A DNA stretch of 64,000 nt from Liolophura sinensis (taxonomy: Eukaryota; Mollusca; Polyplacophora; Chitonida; Chitonidae), in assembly GCF_032854445.1 (NCBI RefSeq), contig NC_088305.1, positions 8,727,717-8,791,716 on the forward strand, written 5' to 3'. The notes beneath the pieces were generated by a model, which searched no databases, was not told where the DNA came from, and saw nothing but the letters and a program-made list of their open reading frames with translations. Numbering within the stretch: the first letter of the stretch is position 1; the number at the start of each line of letters is the position of its first letter. A program made the position numbers and the translations under genes. Below are positions 24,501 through 33,605 of the stretch, piece by piece.

Positions 24501-27500
24501 GGTTAGCGCGCTAGCGCAGCGTAATGACCCAGGAGTCTCTCACCAGTGCTGTCGCTGTGAGTTCAAGTCCAGCTCATGCTGGCTTACTCTCCGGACGTAA
24601 GTGGGAAGGTCTGCCAGCAACCTGCGGATGGTCGTGGGTTTTCCCCAGGCTCTGCCCGGTTTCCACCCACCATAATGCTGTCCGCTGTCGTATAAGTGAA
24701 ATATTCTTGAGTACGGCGTAAAACACCAATCAAATAAATAAATAAATCTTAGTGAATTTGTATAGCAGAGACAGGTCTTTTTGTTTGCAGTGGTACAGTA
24801 CAGACATAATACACGAGCAGAAGCATACTGTCCAATTCTCTGATGTACACGTTTGTACATGTGCATTTACATGTACTGTATGTGATCAGATTTTTTTCCC
24901 AATCACTGTTGACATGTATTTTATTGTCCAATTTACATGTACAGTCAGTACATGAAATGCCCGTCAATTTATGTGACAAAAGGTGACTAATCAAAATGTC
25001 TCACTGCTCTGTGAGATCAGCGACGACAATAAGTCTTTAAACTTCCGGGTGTGTTTTTATCATGCCTATGCAAGCCTTTGTGATGAAGCCCAGTCTTGGA
25101 ACAGACCCAAGACTGCCCAAGGCTACTGTATGTGCAGGCTGGAATTTCCAATCAGATAAGAGGCCTAATGCTGTGGAGGTAAAAGGTGGAAAGAGTTTTC
25201 CCCCTTGAATCAGTCGATTGTAATCTTGTTGGTTGTTAGTACTTGTGATCACTGAATGGTTACAACACATTTTCCATCTTCTTTTGAGAATTACATATCA
25301 TAATTATATCATAATTTTATCATAATTTTTGTTTTTGCACTGAAAATAGACACATATTTTTTTTTGTAAGGTATAAAAATTCATTTTGGAGATTTATTGT
25401 TGCAGTACTTACAAAACATGTACCTGTACCTGTTAATTTAATAGAAATCTGCAAAAGTTAAATTTAAGACAATTTCCCTGCCATAAAGTTTCCTAAGTAC
25501 TCCTATAACTTTGGCAGTCGATTAAATGAACTGAAAAATAAGAAGGTGGGTCAAATTAGACCGTTATCTGCTCAATTTTTTCCGAAAGTAGCAGGTAGCT
25601 GGTACCTGTACTTGTGTGTCTGATAAACCCTTTACATTGACATTTATGATATTTGTGGGGTTTTTTTTTGTTTGTTTTTTTTTAGACGCCTGATGACTGG
25701 GAGGTTCCCTCGACAACTGAGGGGAAGAGAAAAGGCCACAAGAGGTCTGCCTCACTGGGAAATGGGGATCAAATTAAAGAAGTAAGAGATACATATATTG
25801 ACTAAATTTTTCTTGCAGTTTTCTTGTCAGCAAAGACTCCATCTTTTAAAATTGGCCATTTGGTTAGATTTGTTTGTTTATTTGATCAATTTTTTTTTCT
25901 TCTTTTTGCCATTCTTGGGATGTTTTAGTTGTGTGGTGATTGTTGGAGGAATACCCATGCCTGGCAACTCGCGCTATTTTGACGTGAATGTCATGTTTTT
26001 TTTTTAATTAAAAATCATGTCCTTAGTCATGTATTAAATTTCCCTTTTTTTTTGTTTTGCATAAAATGTTTTGTAATGTGTGGTATTTTCATCTTGCATA
26101 AGGTGAAATAACAAATTGTATACTTGTCAGCAAAAATCTTCCAAAGCATAGTTAAAAATACACAAAATCACTTTTTCCTCCTACCCCTCCAGGAATTTGC
26201 CTCAGACCCTGGCTGTTTGTTTTCTGGTTTGAGTTGACAGTCCCCCAATACCCAGGGTAAACCACTGAGTTTTGGGAAGATACTGATGAACTTTCCCACG
26301 TGTGACGTTCAGATATGCACATGATATGATATTGGTGGAAGACAAGTTGTCTTCAGTGTTAGACTGCACACACAACCACACCGGGCAATGTTAAACGCAT
26401 TTTGTTACCCTGGCCCCAAAAGTGGTGAGATTGAGAAAATCTACAAATTCCCTTTCCGTGGCCAGATTTGAACCATGGCCTCCAGTGCCCCTTCAGTTGA
26501 AAGAGAGGTGCTATTAGCGACTAGACCATTGCCTGTTTCCTCTCACATTGTTAGCAGTATTTTGTTCAAGTTCACAGTTCACCTCTTTCTTGCTAGTGAA
26601 GCTCAGTGTGCTAACACAGCTTCAGCAGGATTGCACCCTGTTTGTAAGTCTGTCACTCTAGCTTTCTATACATATTTTGAAAACAGTTCTTTTCATGTAT
26701 TGAAATGAAATATGGCACATGGCTTCACTACACTAAGTTACATATCAAGTTTGAGTTTCGGTGTCCATACATTCAATTTGTTTTGTTATTTGCTGCCACA
26801 TGTATTAAAGCATTTTCAAGAACAGTTAGAATAAAATCCTGTAGGAGGTAAACTGACAAGAAGCCGTATTTCATCAGTTACGTGTGACGATTTGCTAAGC
26901 ATCACTATTGTTGCTCCTCTGGTTTTGCTCTCGATGTTGTTTTTTTTTTTAAACTAAATTCTGCATGTTTTCATTAGTTGATACATGTAATCATGGACAT
27001 ATATATGTATTCAGTCTTGAAGAATCCTGTCATATGAATATGTACTGCGAAACTCTTCTCTAAATCAATAGATTTTTAAGGGGAAATGATTCATTTCAGG
27101 AAACATCTAGGGAGAACAACTTGACATTCTGTTATCTAATAGATTGTTCATGCTAGCCTTGGTCTGTAGAAGCCAATTGTCAGCAAACTTCTGGGTTTTA
27201 TCCACGTGTTAAATGGACGCTGACATCAGTCTGATTCAGGAGACATGAGTCATCATAACCCCATGAACACGGTGAACAAATAGTTTGTTTGCAGAATTCG
27301 GAGTATCGAGAAAAATGCTCTTCATCTGCTGATTTCGCAGATTGGTTCAAATGGGAGCATAGTGAATGACCAAATTCAATGCCTGAAAAAAAAGAAAAAA
27401 AAAGTTAGGAGGAGGCAGAAAATTTTAAGTATTGTATGCGTCTTTGCTTCCATTAATTTGAGTATTCAAGATTTGGTGCCCTTAAAATTTGCATAATTTA

Positions 27501-30500
27501 CAATTATACAATGATACTTTTAGCCAAGACCTGTTTCACAGAGACAGAAGTTCGAGTGATGTATTTTATAATGAAAGCACTCGGATAGTTGCCAGTGCTT
27601 AACATCTGCATGGGAGCCTCCCTGGCACAGTCGATTAGCACGCTAGCGCAGTCTCTCACCCATGCGGTCGCTGTGAGTTCAAGTCCAGCTCATGCTGGCT
27701 TCCTCTCCGGCCGTACGTGGGATGGTCTGCAGCAACCTGCGGATGGTCGTGGGTTTCCCCAGGGCTGTGCCCGGTTCCTCCCGCCATAATGCTGGCCGCC
27801 ATCATATAAGTGAAATATTTTTGAGTACGGCGTAAAACCCCAATCAAATAAATAAATTAACATCTGCATGTACTACCATTTGCTTATGAGGAAAACTGTC
27901 TTACACGTCATGTTCTGATATTTCTGTTTGTTGGTACATGCCTCTGTTGGTAAACATTTTGACATTACCTCTATGTCTACAGAACCGCTTCACCAAATAA
28001 TTAAGAAAAGAATGAATGAATATGGCTTAAAACCATGTCAGCAATATTTCAGCAGTTTTGTGACAAGAACATATTTTAATAGTCCAGGAAGCAGTGACGG
28101 CTTTTTTTTTGATGTGATGAGATTATCAGAAACAAGATGATTTTGTCTCTACTACAAAATGAAAAGTTTATCGTGAGTGAATTTTATGGCTTTAAAAGTA
28201 TACCCTCATTTGCAATTTATTGTGTTTCTTCCTGCCAACGTGATCAACGCCGTTGTTTGAAGAACTGTTTCACAAAAGACGACTGTGTGTATTTCAATCA
28301 TGACCATTAAGCCTGATGGCGTTGTCTGTTGTATATATTCCAGTGTCAGTAGATAAGGTGACTTATAGATTTATACTTCATCTGTCAGTCTGTCTATTAG
28401 TCTATCATAAATCAGTTTATCAGATTTTTTAGTAAAATAGATCACCACCCTTCACAAAGCACCTGACAAACCTTCTGAGTTAAAGCTGGAGCTGAAGCAC
28501 ACAGAGCTGGATTTGAACCTGTGACTTCAGTGGCCAAGTGTACATGTATGATTGTCCAAAACCACCTGAGCCAGAAATCCTCTGTAGTTCCACGTAAATG
28601 TACAAATGTATTGAAATGACCTAAAATTTAAGTTCTTTTGGTTTAGGAAAGGTATGATGAGGTTTGTTCATAAGATACAATGCACCGTGTACATTTATGG
28701 TGAAAAGTGTATGTTTCAGCACCAAAAGTACTTTATGTTTTAAAACATAAAAAAGTTTTATGATCATAACTTGCCTTTAAAAATGAACTATTGCATCAGT
28801 TTCTTGGGGTAAATACAGAACTTTTAGGATTGCAGATGTGTGAATATAGGCAAAAAGCTGTGATACGAGAGCAAACATATATATGTATATATTCATAGAT
28901 AAAGTATTCCCACAGGAAGTCTGGGTCTCCGTGGCTCAGTTAGTTAGCGCACTAGTGCAGCGTAATGACCCTGGAGTCTCTCACCAATGTGGTTGCAGTG
29001 AATTCCATATCCAACTCTTGCAGTCTTCCTCTCCGGTACATGGGAAGGTCTGTCGGCAACCTGCGGATGGTTGTGGGTTTCCACCCACCATAATGCTGGC
29101 CACCGTCGTATAGGTGAGATATTCTCTCCGGCCATAAGTGGGAAGGTCTTCCAGCAACCTGCAGATGGTCGTGGGTTTCCCCCGGGCTGTGCCCGGTTTC
29201 CACCCACCATAATGCTGGCCGCTGTCGAATAAGTGAAATATTCTTGAGTGCGGCGTACAACACCAATCAAATATAATCAAATATAAATAAATATTCCGCA
29301 GGAAGTTTAGAAAGCATAACTGCCGTCTTTCACAAATGAGATATCGTATTTCAAAGTAACTAAAGTCACACACACTGAGTCAATCCAAAGGCACTGCCAT
29401 TTAATCAGGTTTGTCTGGTCAGAAGCAAGTTATTATTCTCTGTTTCTGCTAATCTCACCTGATACCTGTTTTGCCTTTCAACTAGATATGACTTGATGTG
29501 TTTGAGCGATGTTCCGTCATGTTTTCTGTTGCCCTAACATGGCACATCCTATAGCCTAGATAGAAGTTATTATTGTTGATTTCTATAGAGCTACAAAACA
29601 TTTCTGTGACCTGCCCTGATGGCTCACCTGGCAGAGCGTCTGCTTTCGGGAGTGGTAGATACAGGGTCAATCCTGGATCGGGTCTCACCTAAGACCTTAA
29701 AAGAGGAAGTTGTAGCTTCTTCGCTTGGCATTTAGCATAAAGGGGATAGTGCAACGACTGGTTGACCTGTAGTAGTTTAATGGCTTGGATGGTGCGGCTT
29801 ACTTGCCTTCGGTAAATCGTCGCATTCAAGCAGCACTAGATAAAAGAGGGGTAGAAATCTCTCCTGCAAGAAAGTTGCAAATTACATGCACTCTAAGGAC
29901 TCCTTAAATCCAAAGCACTTGCTCGCTCCCTGACTTTTAACTCATTTGCTACCACAACGTCATACAGCCCTCACTACTGCAACCCTGTTCACCGCTTGGT
30001 CCCCAGCAGGCCACAGCAGAAATACAATTTTACACTAAAAAATTCAAAGTTTTTGTTTTATGATTTTTGGATAATTCCACCATCAGATTTTCCGTGGCAG
30101 TTGGTATTTTTTGCTCTCTGAAGCGTGTAAACATTAACTTAATCACTTTGTTAGAACAATGTATCTCTTCATTTGAGTAAAATTGCCATAAAAAAAGGTG
30201 TGAGAGCTTGAAAATTGGTCGTTTCCATAGTTTGAGTTGTTGTTGTTAGAGGTAGTGTATTACGTGGCTTGATCCATTCGCGGGGAAATGAGGTCCTGTC
30301 AATTGTGCGGCTTGAACTGCTCGCGGGGACCAAGGGGTATGGCTAGGCTGCGGCTTAAGCCGCTCCCGGTAGCCAAAGAGTTAAATAACTTAGGTTATAT
30401 TATTTTTTGCCTTTTCTTTTAGTAACTAACTTTTTTTGTTTTTTGTTCTGGACAGTTCCGACAGAGATTACAGAGAGGCAGCAAACAGAGTGAAACGACC

Positions 30501-30662
30501 AAGCAGAGGCAGAGTCCCATCCCTGGGAACCACCTGGCTCTGTCCACAGCCCCACCCTCCTCCAACTACATGCAGTCTAAAGCTATTGTGATTCCCACAT
30601 ACATTCCCAAGTCCAATGGGCCCAGGGCTTACCCCAGAAATAGTGTGGAGGGTCTCAATCCA
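8146..30662 (+). CDS. GLCCI1: FAM117/GLCCI1-family protein (5' four coding exons)
   Basis: Coding exons: 8146-8395 (start ATG, donor gtacgc), 23635-23837 (donor gtgagt), 25686-25781 (donor gtaaga) and 30456-30662 (donor gtgagt). Phases agree at every junction. Together they give about 252 residues. Family signatures in order: a Ser/Pro/Arg-rich N-terminus; RRTGSLDTL...GPYLTGQWPKD around residues 103-131; a DKSTQ|TP motif across the exon 2/3 junction; HKRSASLG; FRQRLQRGSKQS; and VEGLNP at the end of exon 4. These match vertebrate GLCCI1/FAM117 order (SLDAI.GPYLTGQWP, DKATQTP, HKRSAS.GS, LRQQLQRSKQSS, VEGI.PELE). Function is poorly known; GLCCI1 is a glucocorticoid-induced transcript in vertebrates. 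Here it is a Ser-rich, basic, probably disordered protein. The exons that normally follow (ELEKVF..., FKREPPEGCE..., GSAFCPV...) were not found in the window. Which vertebrate paralogue is closest cannot be told. Confidence 0.88.
8396..11329 (+). other. Intron 1, 5' part: nothing recognised
   Basis: Part of a 15.2 kb intron. AT-rich with ACATGTA words, a G-run near 10467-10485 and no exon or repeat family that I can name. The open frames are short and unsupported. Confidence 0.5.
11330..11665. repeat. Degenerate minisatellite, ~22-24 bp unit
   Basis: Units such as cttgcacaggtagggattat repeat irregularly with many substitutions. It continues, with a longer unit, on the far side of the SINE at 11923-12285. 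Confidence 0.75.
11666..11922. repeat. Degenerate repeat continuing from the minisatellite
   Basis: Scattered agattgccttgcacatta and aggggaccaa words resemble units on both sides, so the array seems to run through here in eroded form. Confidence 0.5.
11923..12285 (+). mobile_element. tRNA-derived SINE, family B, full length
   Basis: tRNA-like head with A box tagcacagttggtagagcgt and B box around 11967-11985 (ggtagatccaggatcaatcc). The body includes tgcaacgactggttgacccg and ggtaagtcgtctcagtgaag. The tail is gaaaaattgttgagtacgac..ttaaacc followed by (actc)n. It inserted into the surrounding minisatellite. Confidence 0.85.
12286..12695. repeat. Minisatellite, ~37-39 bp unit
   Basis: About ten units built on agagatttccgtgcacattt ggggaccag, each with substitutions and small indels. 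Repeated ORF-like frames on both strands are by-products of the repeat. Confidence 0.85.
12696..14644 (+). other. Intron 1, nothing recognised
   Basis: AT-rich intronic sequence with no identified repeat family or exon. Confidence 0.5.
14645..14925 (+). mobile_element. Family A SINE, full length
   Basis: Head gggcctccgtggcttatttg gttagcg (A box), B box gtgagttcaagtccagctc, conserved core with gtctgccagcaacctgcgg, tail gaaatattcttgagtacggc and (aaat)n. Head, core and tail are all present, as in a V-SINE/RUDI-like layout (name from memory, not a database search). Confidence 0.9.
14926..16184 (+). other. Intron 1, nothing recognised
   Basis: No exon or repeat family found. The 115-residue open frame at 15778-16125 is AT-rich, has no domain and lies inside the intron. 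Confidence 0.5.
16185..16428 (+). mobile_element. Diverged family A SINE
   Basis: Full-length layout but with many changes: B box gtaagttcaagtccagctc, core ggaaggtctgtcagcaacct, tail gagatattcttgtgtagggt and aaataaataagtaaat. Confidence 0.8.
16755..16890 (+). repeat. Unnamed dispersed repeat, family E, copy 1
   Basis: Shares ctacattggt...ccagtttcagtg.ttcacaaaaagt and ccctcagaatatgcttgaat aaacagcttgcaa with copies at 17300, 35400 and 51596. No ORF, tRNA-like head or terminal inverted repeat was seen. Confidence 0.6.
17300..17450 (+). repeat. Unnamed dispersed repeat, family E, copy 2
   Basis: Second copy, about 540 bp after copy 1, with aaactacattggttggattg, gggcttcacagaaagtata and taagaatatgcttgcataaa followed by attcgaaaaggttatagaat. 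Confidence 0.6.
17655..17905. repeat. Minisatellite, 25 bp unit, ~10 copies
   Basis: Units close to gtgtcgccccacctgtgcgc ccaca repeat with a 25 bp period. Because 25 is not a multiple of 3 and the unit has few stops, several frames on both strands stay open; these are not genes. Confidence 0.95.
17906..20634 (+). other. Intron 1, nothing recognised
   Basis: AT-rich sequence with a 28 bp T-run near 18570-18597 and a short (tg)n near 18978-18996. No exon found. Confidence 0.5.
20635..20740 (+). mobile_element. Family A SINE remnant
   Basis: Weak match to the 3' core and tail (ccgccagtttcctctaccac ... aaaattcttgagtgtggctt ... caatccagtcaataa). Confidence 0.45.
21664..22275 (+). mobile_element. 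Decayed LINE: endonuclease fragment and 3' end
   Basis: The frame at 21670-22005 encodes a remnant of an APE-type LINE endonuclease: SETLLKEHL, GGGRAVYVSDCLPYNRR, NLEVLRFEIKPEKSKPF and a CRPP resembling the family's YRPP motif. There is no reverse transcriptase. Sequence at 22140-22275 ends with ccataaataaagattagtattatta, as expected for a LINE 3' terminus, so the middle of the element appears deleted. Similar upstream frame content at 21316-21657 may belong to it. Confidence 0.65.
22403..22546. mobile_element. MITE-like element with terminal inverted repeats
   Basis: The ends are inverted repeats: cagaatcgattctgattggt at 22405 and, reversed, cagaatcgacgctaattggt ending at 22544. Both ends are flanked by TA. 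The ~140 bp interior has no ORF. Size, TIRs and TA duplication fit a non-autonomous Tc1/mariner-type element. Confidence 0.6.
22982..23106 (+). mobile_element. 5'-truncated family A SINE
   Basis: Starts in the core (gaaggtctgccagcaacctg), has a shortened core and the full tail gaaatattcttgagtacggc ..aatcaaatcaataaataaata. Confidence 0.85.
23412..23477 (+). mobile_element. Family A SINE tail fragment
   Basis: Only the last ~65 bp of the family: gtaagcgaaaaattcttgag tgtggtgttaaac and a-rich end. Confidence 0.55.
23838..24250 (+). repeat. Tandem copies of FAM117/GLCCI1 exon 2 end plus donor
   Basis: About five imperfect units of ~78-85 bp follow the exon ending at 23837. Each copies exon sequence from about 23770 on (accagactgctggtctgctc ... 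tccacccag) and then the donor region (gtgagtccacac). Donor state varies: gtgaat, gtgagt, gcgagt, gtgaat, gtgagt. The real donor is taken to be the first because DKSTQ continues into TP of exon 3, a conserved family motif. The later units contain stops in the exon frame. Confidence 0.92.
24480..24748 (+). mobile_element. Family A SINE, full length
   Basis: Very close to the consensus: ggcctccctggctcagtcgg ttagcgcgc, B box gtgagttcaagtccagctc, core and tail intact with (aaat)n. One of the youngest-looking copies. Confidence 0.93.
25782..26169 (+). other. Intron 3, 5' part
   Basis: T-rich intronic sequence; no exon or repeat family recognised. Confidence 0.5.
26170..26535 (-). mobile_element. 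tRNA-derived SINE, family D
   Basis: On the - strand the head shows an A box (ggtctagtcgctaatagcac) and a B box (ggttcaaatctggccac). The body contains tggtggaagacaagttgtct, shared in altered form with the direct repeats around 60638 and 61029, and gggtaaaccactgagttttgg. Confidence 0.65.
27610..27860 (+). mobile_element. Family A SINE, full length with short deletion in head
   Basis: Starts gggagcctccctggcacagt cgattagc; about 15 bp between the A and B box regions is missing (gcgcagtctctcaccc). Core and tail are complete. Confidence 0.9.
27861..28454 (+). other. Intron 3, nothing recognised
   Basis: The frame at 27928-28140 has no domain or splice support. No repeats identified. Confidence 0.45.
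28455..28585 (-). mobile_element. tRNA-derived SINE fragment
   Basis: On the - strand a tRNA-like A box (ctggctcaggtggttttgga) and B box (aggttcaaatccagctctg) are present. The body is short or lost. Family not assigned. Confidence 0.5.
28921..29295 (+). mobile_element. Family A SINE with duplicated core
   Basis: Head gggtctccgtggctcagtta gttagc, then a core ending ...gtcgtataggtgagatattc, followed directly by a second core starting tctccggccataagtgggaa ggtc and a normal tail. The head is present once and the core twice (about 29022-29124 and 29125-29240). Confidence 0.9.
29614..29932 (+). mobile_element. Family B SINE, nearly full length
   Basis: Head ccctgatggctcacctggca gagcgtctgc, B box around 29655-29680, body ggatagtgcaacgactggtt gacc. 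The tail is shortened, ending near tccaaagcacttgctcgctc. Confidence 0.8.
29933..30455 (+). other. Intron 3, 3' part
   Basis: No exon or named repeat. The last ~50 bp are T-rich and end in the acceptor gttctggacag before exon 4 at 30456. Confidence 0.55.
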
Positions 30663-30867
30663 GTGAGTTGTCTCTTCATTGACTTCATTATATTTTACGT
30701 GTTCGAAGGGACTTTTTTAAAATTATGAATTAGTAGATGATCATTAAAAATGCATATATGTCGTTATAAAATGTTTACTGCATGTGGTGATTTAAGACAA
30801 CAAAGTTGGAAAGTCCATATTTTGTTTTTCTCATTATGAGTGTATGTGTAGTACCTCTACTACAGTA

Positions 30868-32130
30868 AAACAAACCCGTGTGTGGGTATGGCCTGAACCA
30901 AGTGAGCAGCTCTCTGTCACTTCAGATGTAGCACTTATAGGGTCGGTTTAACAAACCCGTGTGTGGGTATGGCCTGAACCTAGTGAGTAGCTTTCTGACA
31001 GTTCAGATGTAGCACTTCTAGAGTCGGTTTAACAAACCCGTGTGTGGGTATGGCCTGAACCAAGTGAGCAGTTCTCTGTCACTTCAGATGTAGCACTTCT
31101 AGAGTCGGTTTAACAAACCCGTGTGTGGGTATGGCCTGAACCAAGCGAGTAGCTCTCTGACAGTTCAGATGTAGCACTTCTAGAGTCGGTTTAACAAACC
31201 CATGTGTGGGTATGGCCTGAACCAAGTGAGCAGCTCTCTGTCACTTCAGATGTAGCACTTCTAGAGTCGGTTTAACAAACCCGTGTGTGGGTATGGCCTG
31301 AACCAAGTGAGTAGCTCTCTGACAGTTCAGATGTAGCACTTCTAGAGTCGGTTTAACAAACCCGTGTGTGGGTATGGCCTGAACCAAGTGAGCAGCTCTC
31401 CGTCACTTCAGATGTAGCATCTCTGTCGTCAGTTAAACAAACGTGTGTGTGGGTATGGCCTGAACCGAGCGATCACCTCTGTCACTTCTGATGTAACACC
31501 TTTAGAGTCAGTTAAACAAACCCGTGTGTGGGTATGGCGTGAACAGAATGAGCAGCTCTCTGTCACTTGAGATGTAGCATCTCCAGTGTCCGTGAAACAA
31601 ACCTGTGTCTAGGTGTTGCCTGATCCAAGCATACAGCTCTGTGTAACTTTAGACGTAGTGCCATCAGAGTTGGTTAAACAAACCTGAGCATGGCCTGAGC
31701 CAACTCTGTATTACTTCAGATGTAACTTTCCAGAGTCTGTGAAACAAATGTATGTCTGGGTATGGCCTGAACTTTGCACACTACTTCAGATGTAGTGTCT
31801 CCAGCCAATTCAGCAAAGTTGTGTCAAGGCATGGCCTGAGCTGGACACATGGCTTTGTATCACTTTAGATGTAGCGCTTCCCAGAGTCTGTGAAACAAAT
31901 GTATGTCTTGGTATGGCCTGAGCTGCCCACACTGCTCTGTATCACTTTAGATGTAGCGCCTCCCAGAGTCTGTGAAACAAATGTATGTCTGGGTATGGCC
32001 TGAGCTACGCACACAGCTTTGTATCACTTCAGATGTAGCACCTCCCAGAGTCTGTTAAACAAATGTATGTCTGGGTATGGCCTGAGCCAAGCATAGGGCT
32101 CAGTGAGTCACCTCAGATGTAGCCTCAGAA
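30868..32130. repeat. Minisatellite, ~80 bp unit
   Basis: About seven near-identical 80 bp units (30868-31440; words aacaaacccgtgtgtgggta and cagatgtagcacttctagag) are followed by seven or eight increasingly diverged and shortened units to about 32130. It begins about 200 bp after the exon 4 donor. The unit segment ggcctgaaccaagtgag resembles the exon 4 end/donor ggtctcaatccagtgag. Confidence 0.93.
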
Positions 32131-32162
32131 GCCAGGCAGCTGCTGGAGGATGCAGTATTATT

Positions 32163-32213
32163 ATGTCTGGCCATGGAGGAGGCTGGGGCCTGGCTGCATC
32201 AGGCTGTGATTTA
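32163..32213 (+). CDS. Possible first coding exon of the penta-EF-hand gene
   Basis: An ATG opens a 17-codon Gly-rich frame (MSGHGGGWGLAASGCDL) that ends at a strong donor gtgagt in phase 0. Penta-EF-hand proteins usually start with a short Gly-rich segment, and the next recognised gene on this strand is of that family. There is no direct proof of the join: an intervening exon with EF-hand 1 is missing, and the start context is weak. Confidence 0.3.
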
Positions 32214-33251
32214 GTGAGTACTTGGTTTTTTGACCATTTTCTCTTGTTCTGTGTGTCTGGAGATATAGAGTTCAGCATGGTTCATGTATGTATTGGGGAC
32301 TCCCTATGTTGGGCATAGCAAAAGTGTAGCATTTTGATGTTAATACCAGGCAACATGATGTGTGTATGGTAACTGAGATTTTCGTACGTTTGAGCCATGT
32401 CTCTTACGGTATGATCTCATTTACATGTGTGTATGATAGATTGTTCATGTTAAGGGTTTTGGGTTTGGGTAAGTCATGGGCTCTGCAGTCTACTAGCATG
32501 CAGAATAAATGTTTCGCCTTGATTCCACTAATGTGGGCCATATGTGAACATGTGTGTTATCAATGGCGGTCATCCTCCAAAACGCTGTCAGTAAGCTGCC
32601 TTATGATCATTAGTTTTCCACAACAATATATGAAGAAATTTCCTCTTAACACATGCCGGAGGACTGAGATCTAGCAGATACACATGTACATGTATAAGTT
32701 AAGGCAGGGGGTATCTCAGTGTCGCCCTTTGAGACGCCTTAATCTGATAAAATTAACATGGGAGAAATGTTGAAAATAGAAAAAAATTGCGAATAAGACC
32801 ACCTGATTTCAAATTCTGGCTAAAATTACACATAACATGTATGTAGAGATGTTAGGTCTACTGTACCAAATCACTTGTGACTAATGCTTCGCAGGTTCAA
32901 GCTTACTACAGTATATGTACATATTTTCAGTGTCTTTTCAACGCTTTATTGCATGTACATGTATGTGTTGCAGGAGCTCTGACTTAGGGGTTTCTGAGGG
33001 TTTCTTTTGTTTCCAATCGGTACATGTCCATGGTGGATTAAAGAATTTAGATGTAGTACGTGCAATGGGTGTGGTGTGAACAGTATACAGTGTAGCTGAC
33101 TGGCTAGCTGGCCAGGCCAGGGATAGTTGTGTGGCGGCTGTGACTTGGGATTGGCTTAGCCGGGTGCAGTATTGATAATTCTCACTGCAGCATTGCTGAC
33201 AGCCCCATGAGGTGACTTTGACACTAGGCACAGGCATTTAAATTCAGAGTA
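32214..33251 (+). other. No feature recognised
   Basis: Intron or intergenic sequence between two tandem arrays. Short unsupported open frames only. Confidence 0.45.
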
Positions 33252-33605
33252 TGTGTGCAAGTTTACAACCACATGTACATGAGTGCATGTTCCATACATG
33301 TGTGCAAGTTTACAACCACATGTACATGAGTGCATGTTCCATACATGTGTGCAAGTTTACAACCACATGTACATGAGTGCATGTTCCATCCATGTGTGCA
33401 AGTTTACAACCACATGTACATGAGTGCATGTTCCATCCATGTGTGCAAGTTTACAACCACATGTACATGAGTGCATGTTCCATCCATGTGTGCAAGTTTA
33501 CAACCACATGTACATGAGTGCATGTTCCATCCATGTGTGCAAGTTTACAACCACATGTACATGAATGCATGTTCCATCCATGAGTGCAAGTTTACAACCA
33601 CATGT
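33252..33605. repeat. Minisatellite, 47 bp unit, ~7.5 copies
   Basis: Near-identical units containing tgtgcaagtttacaaccaca and tgtacatgagtgcatgttcc. The very low divergence between units suggests recent expansion. Confidence 0.95.
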
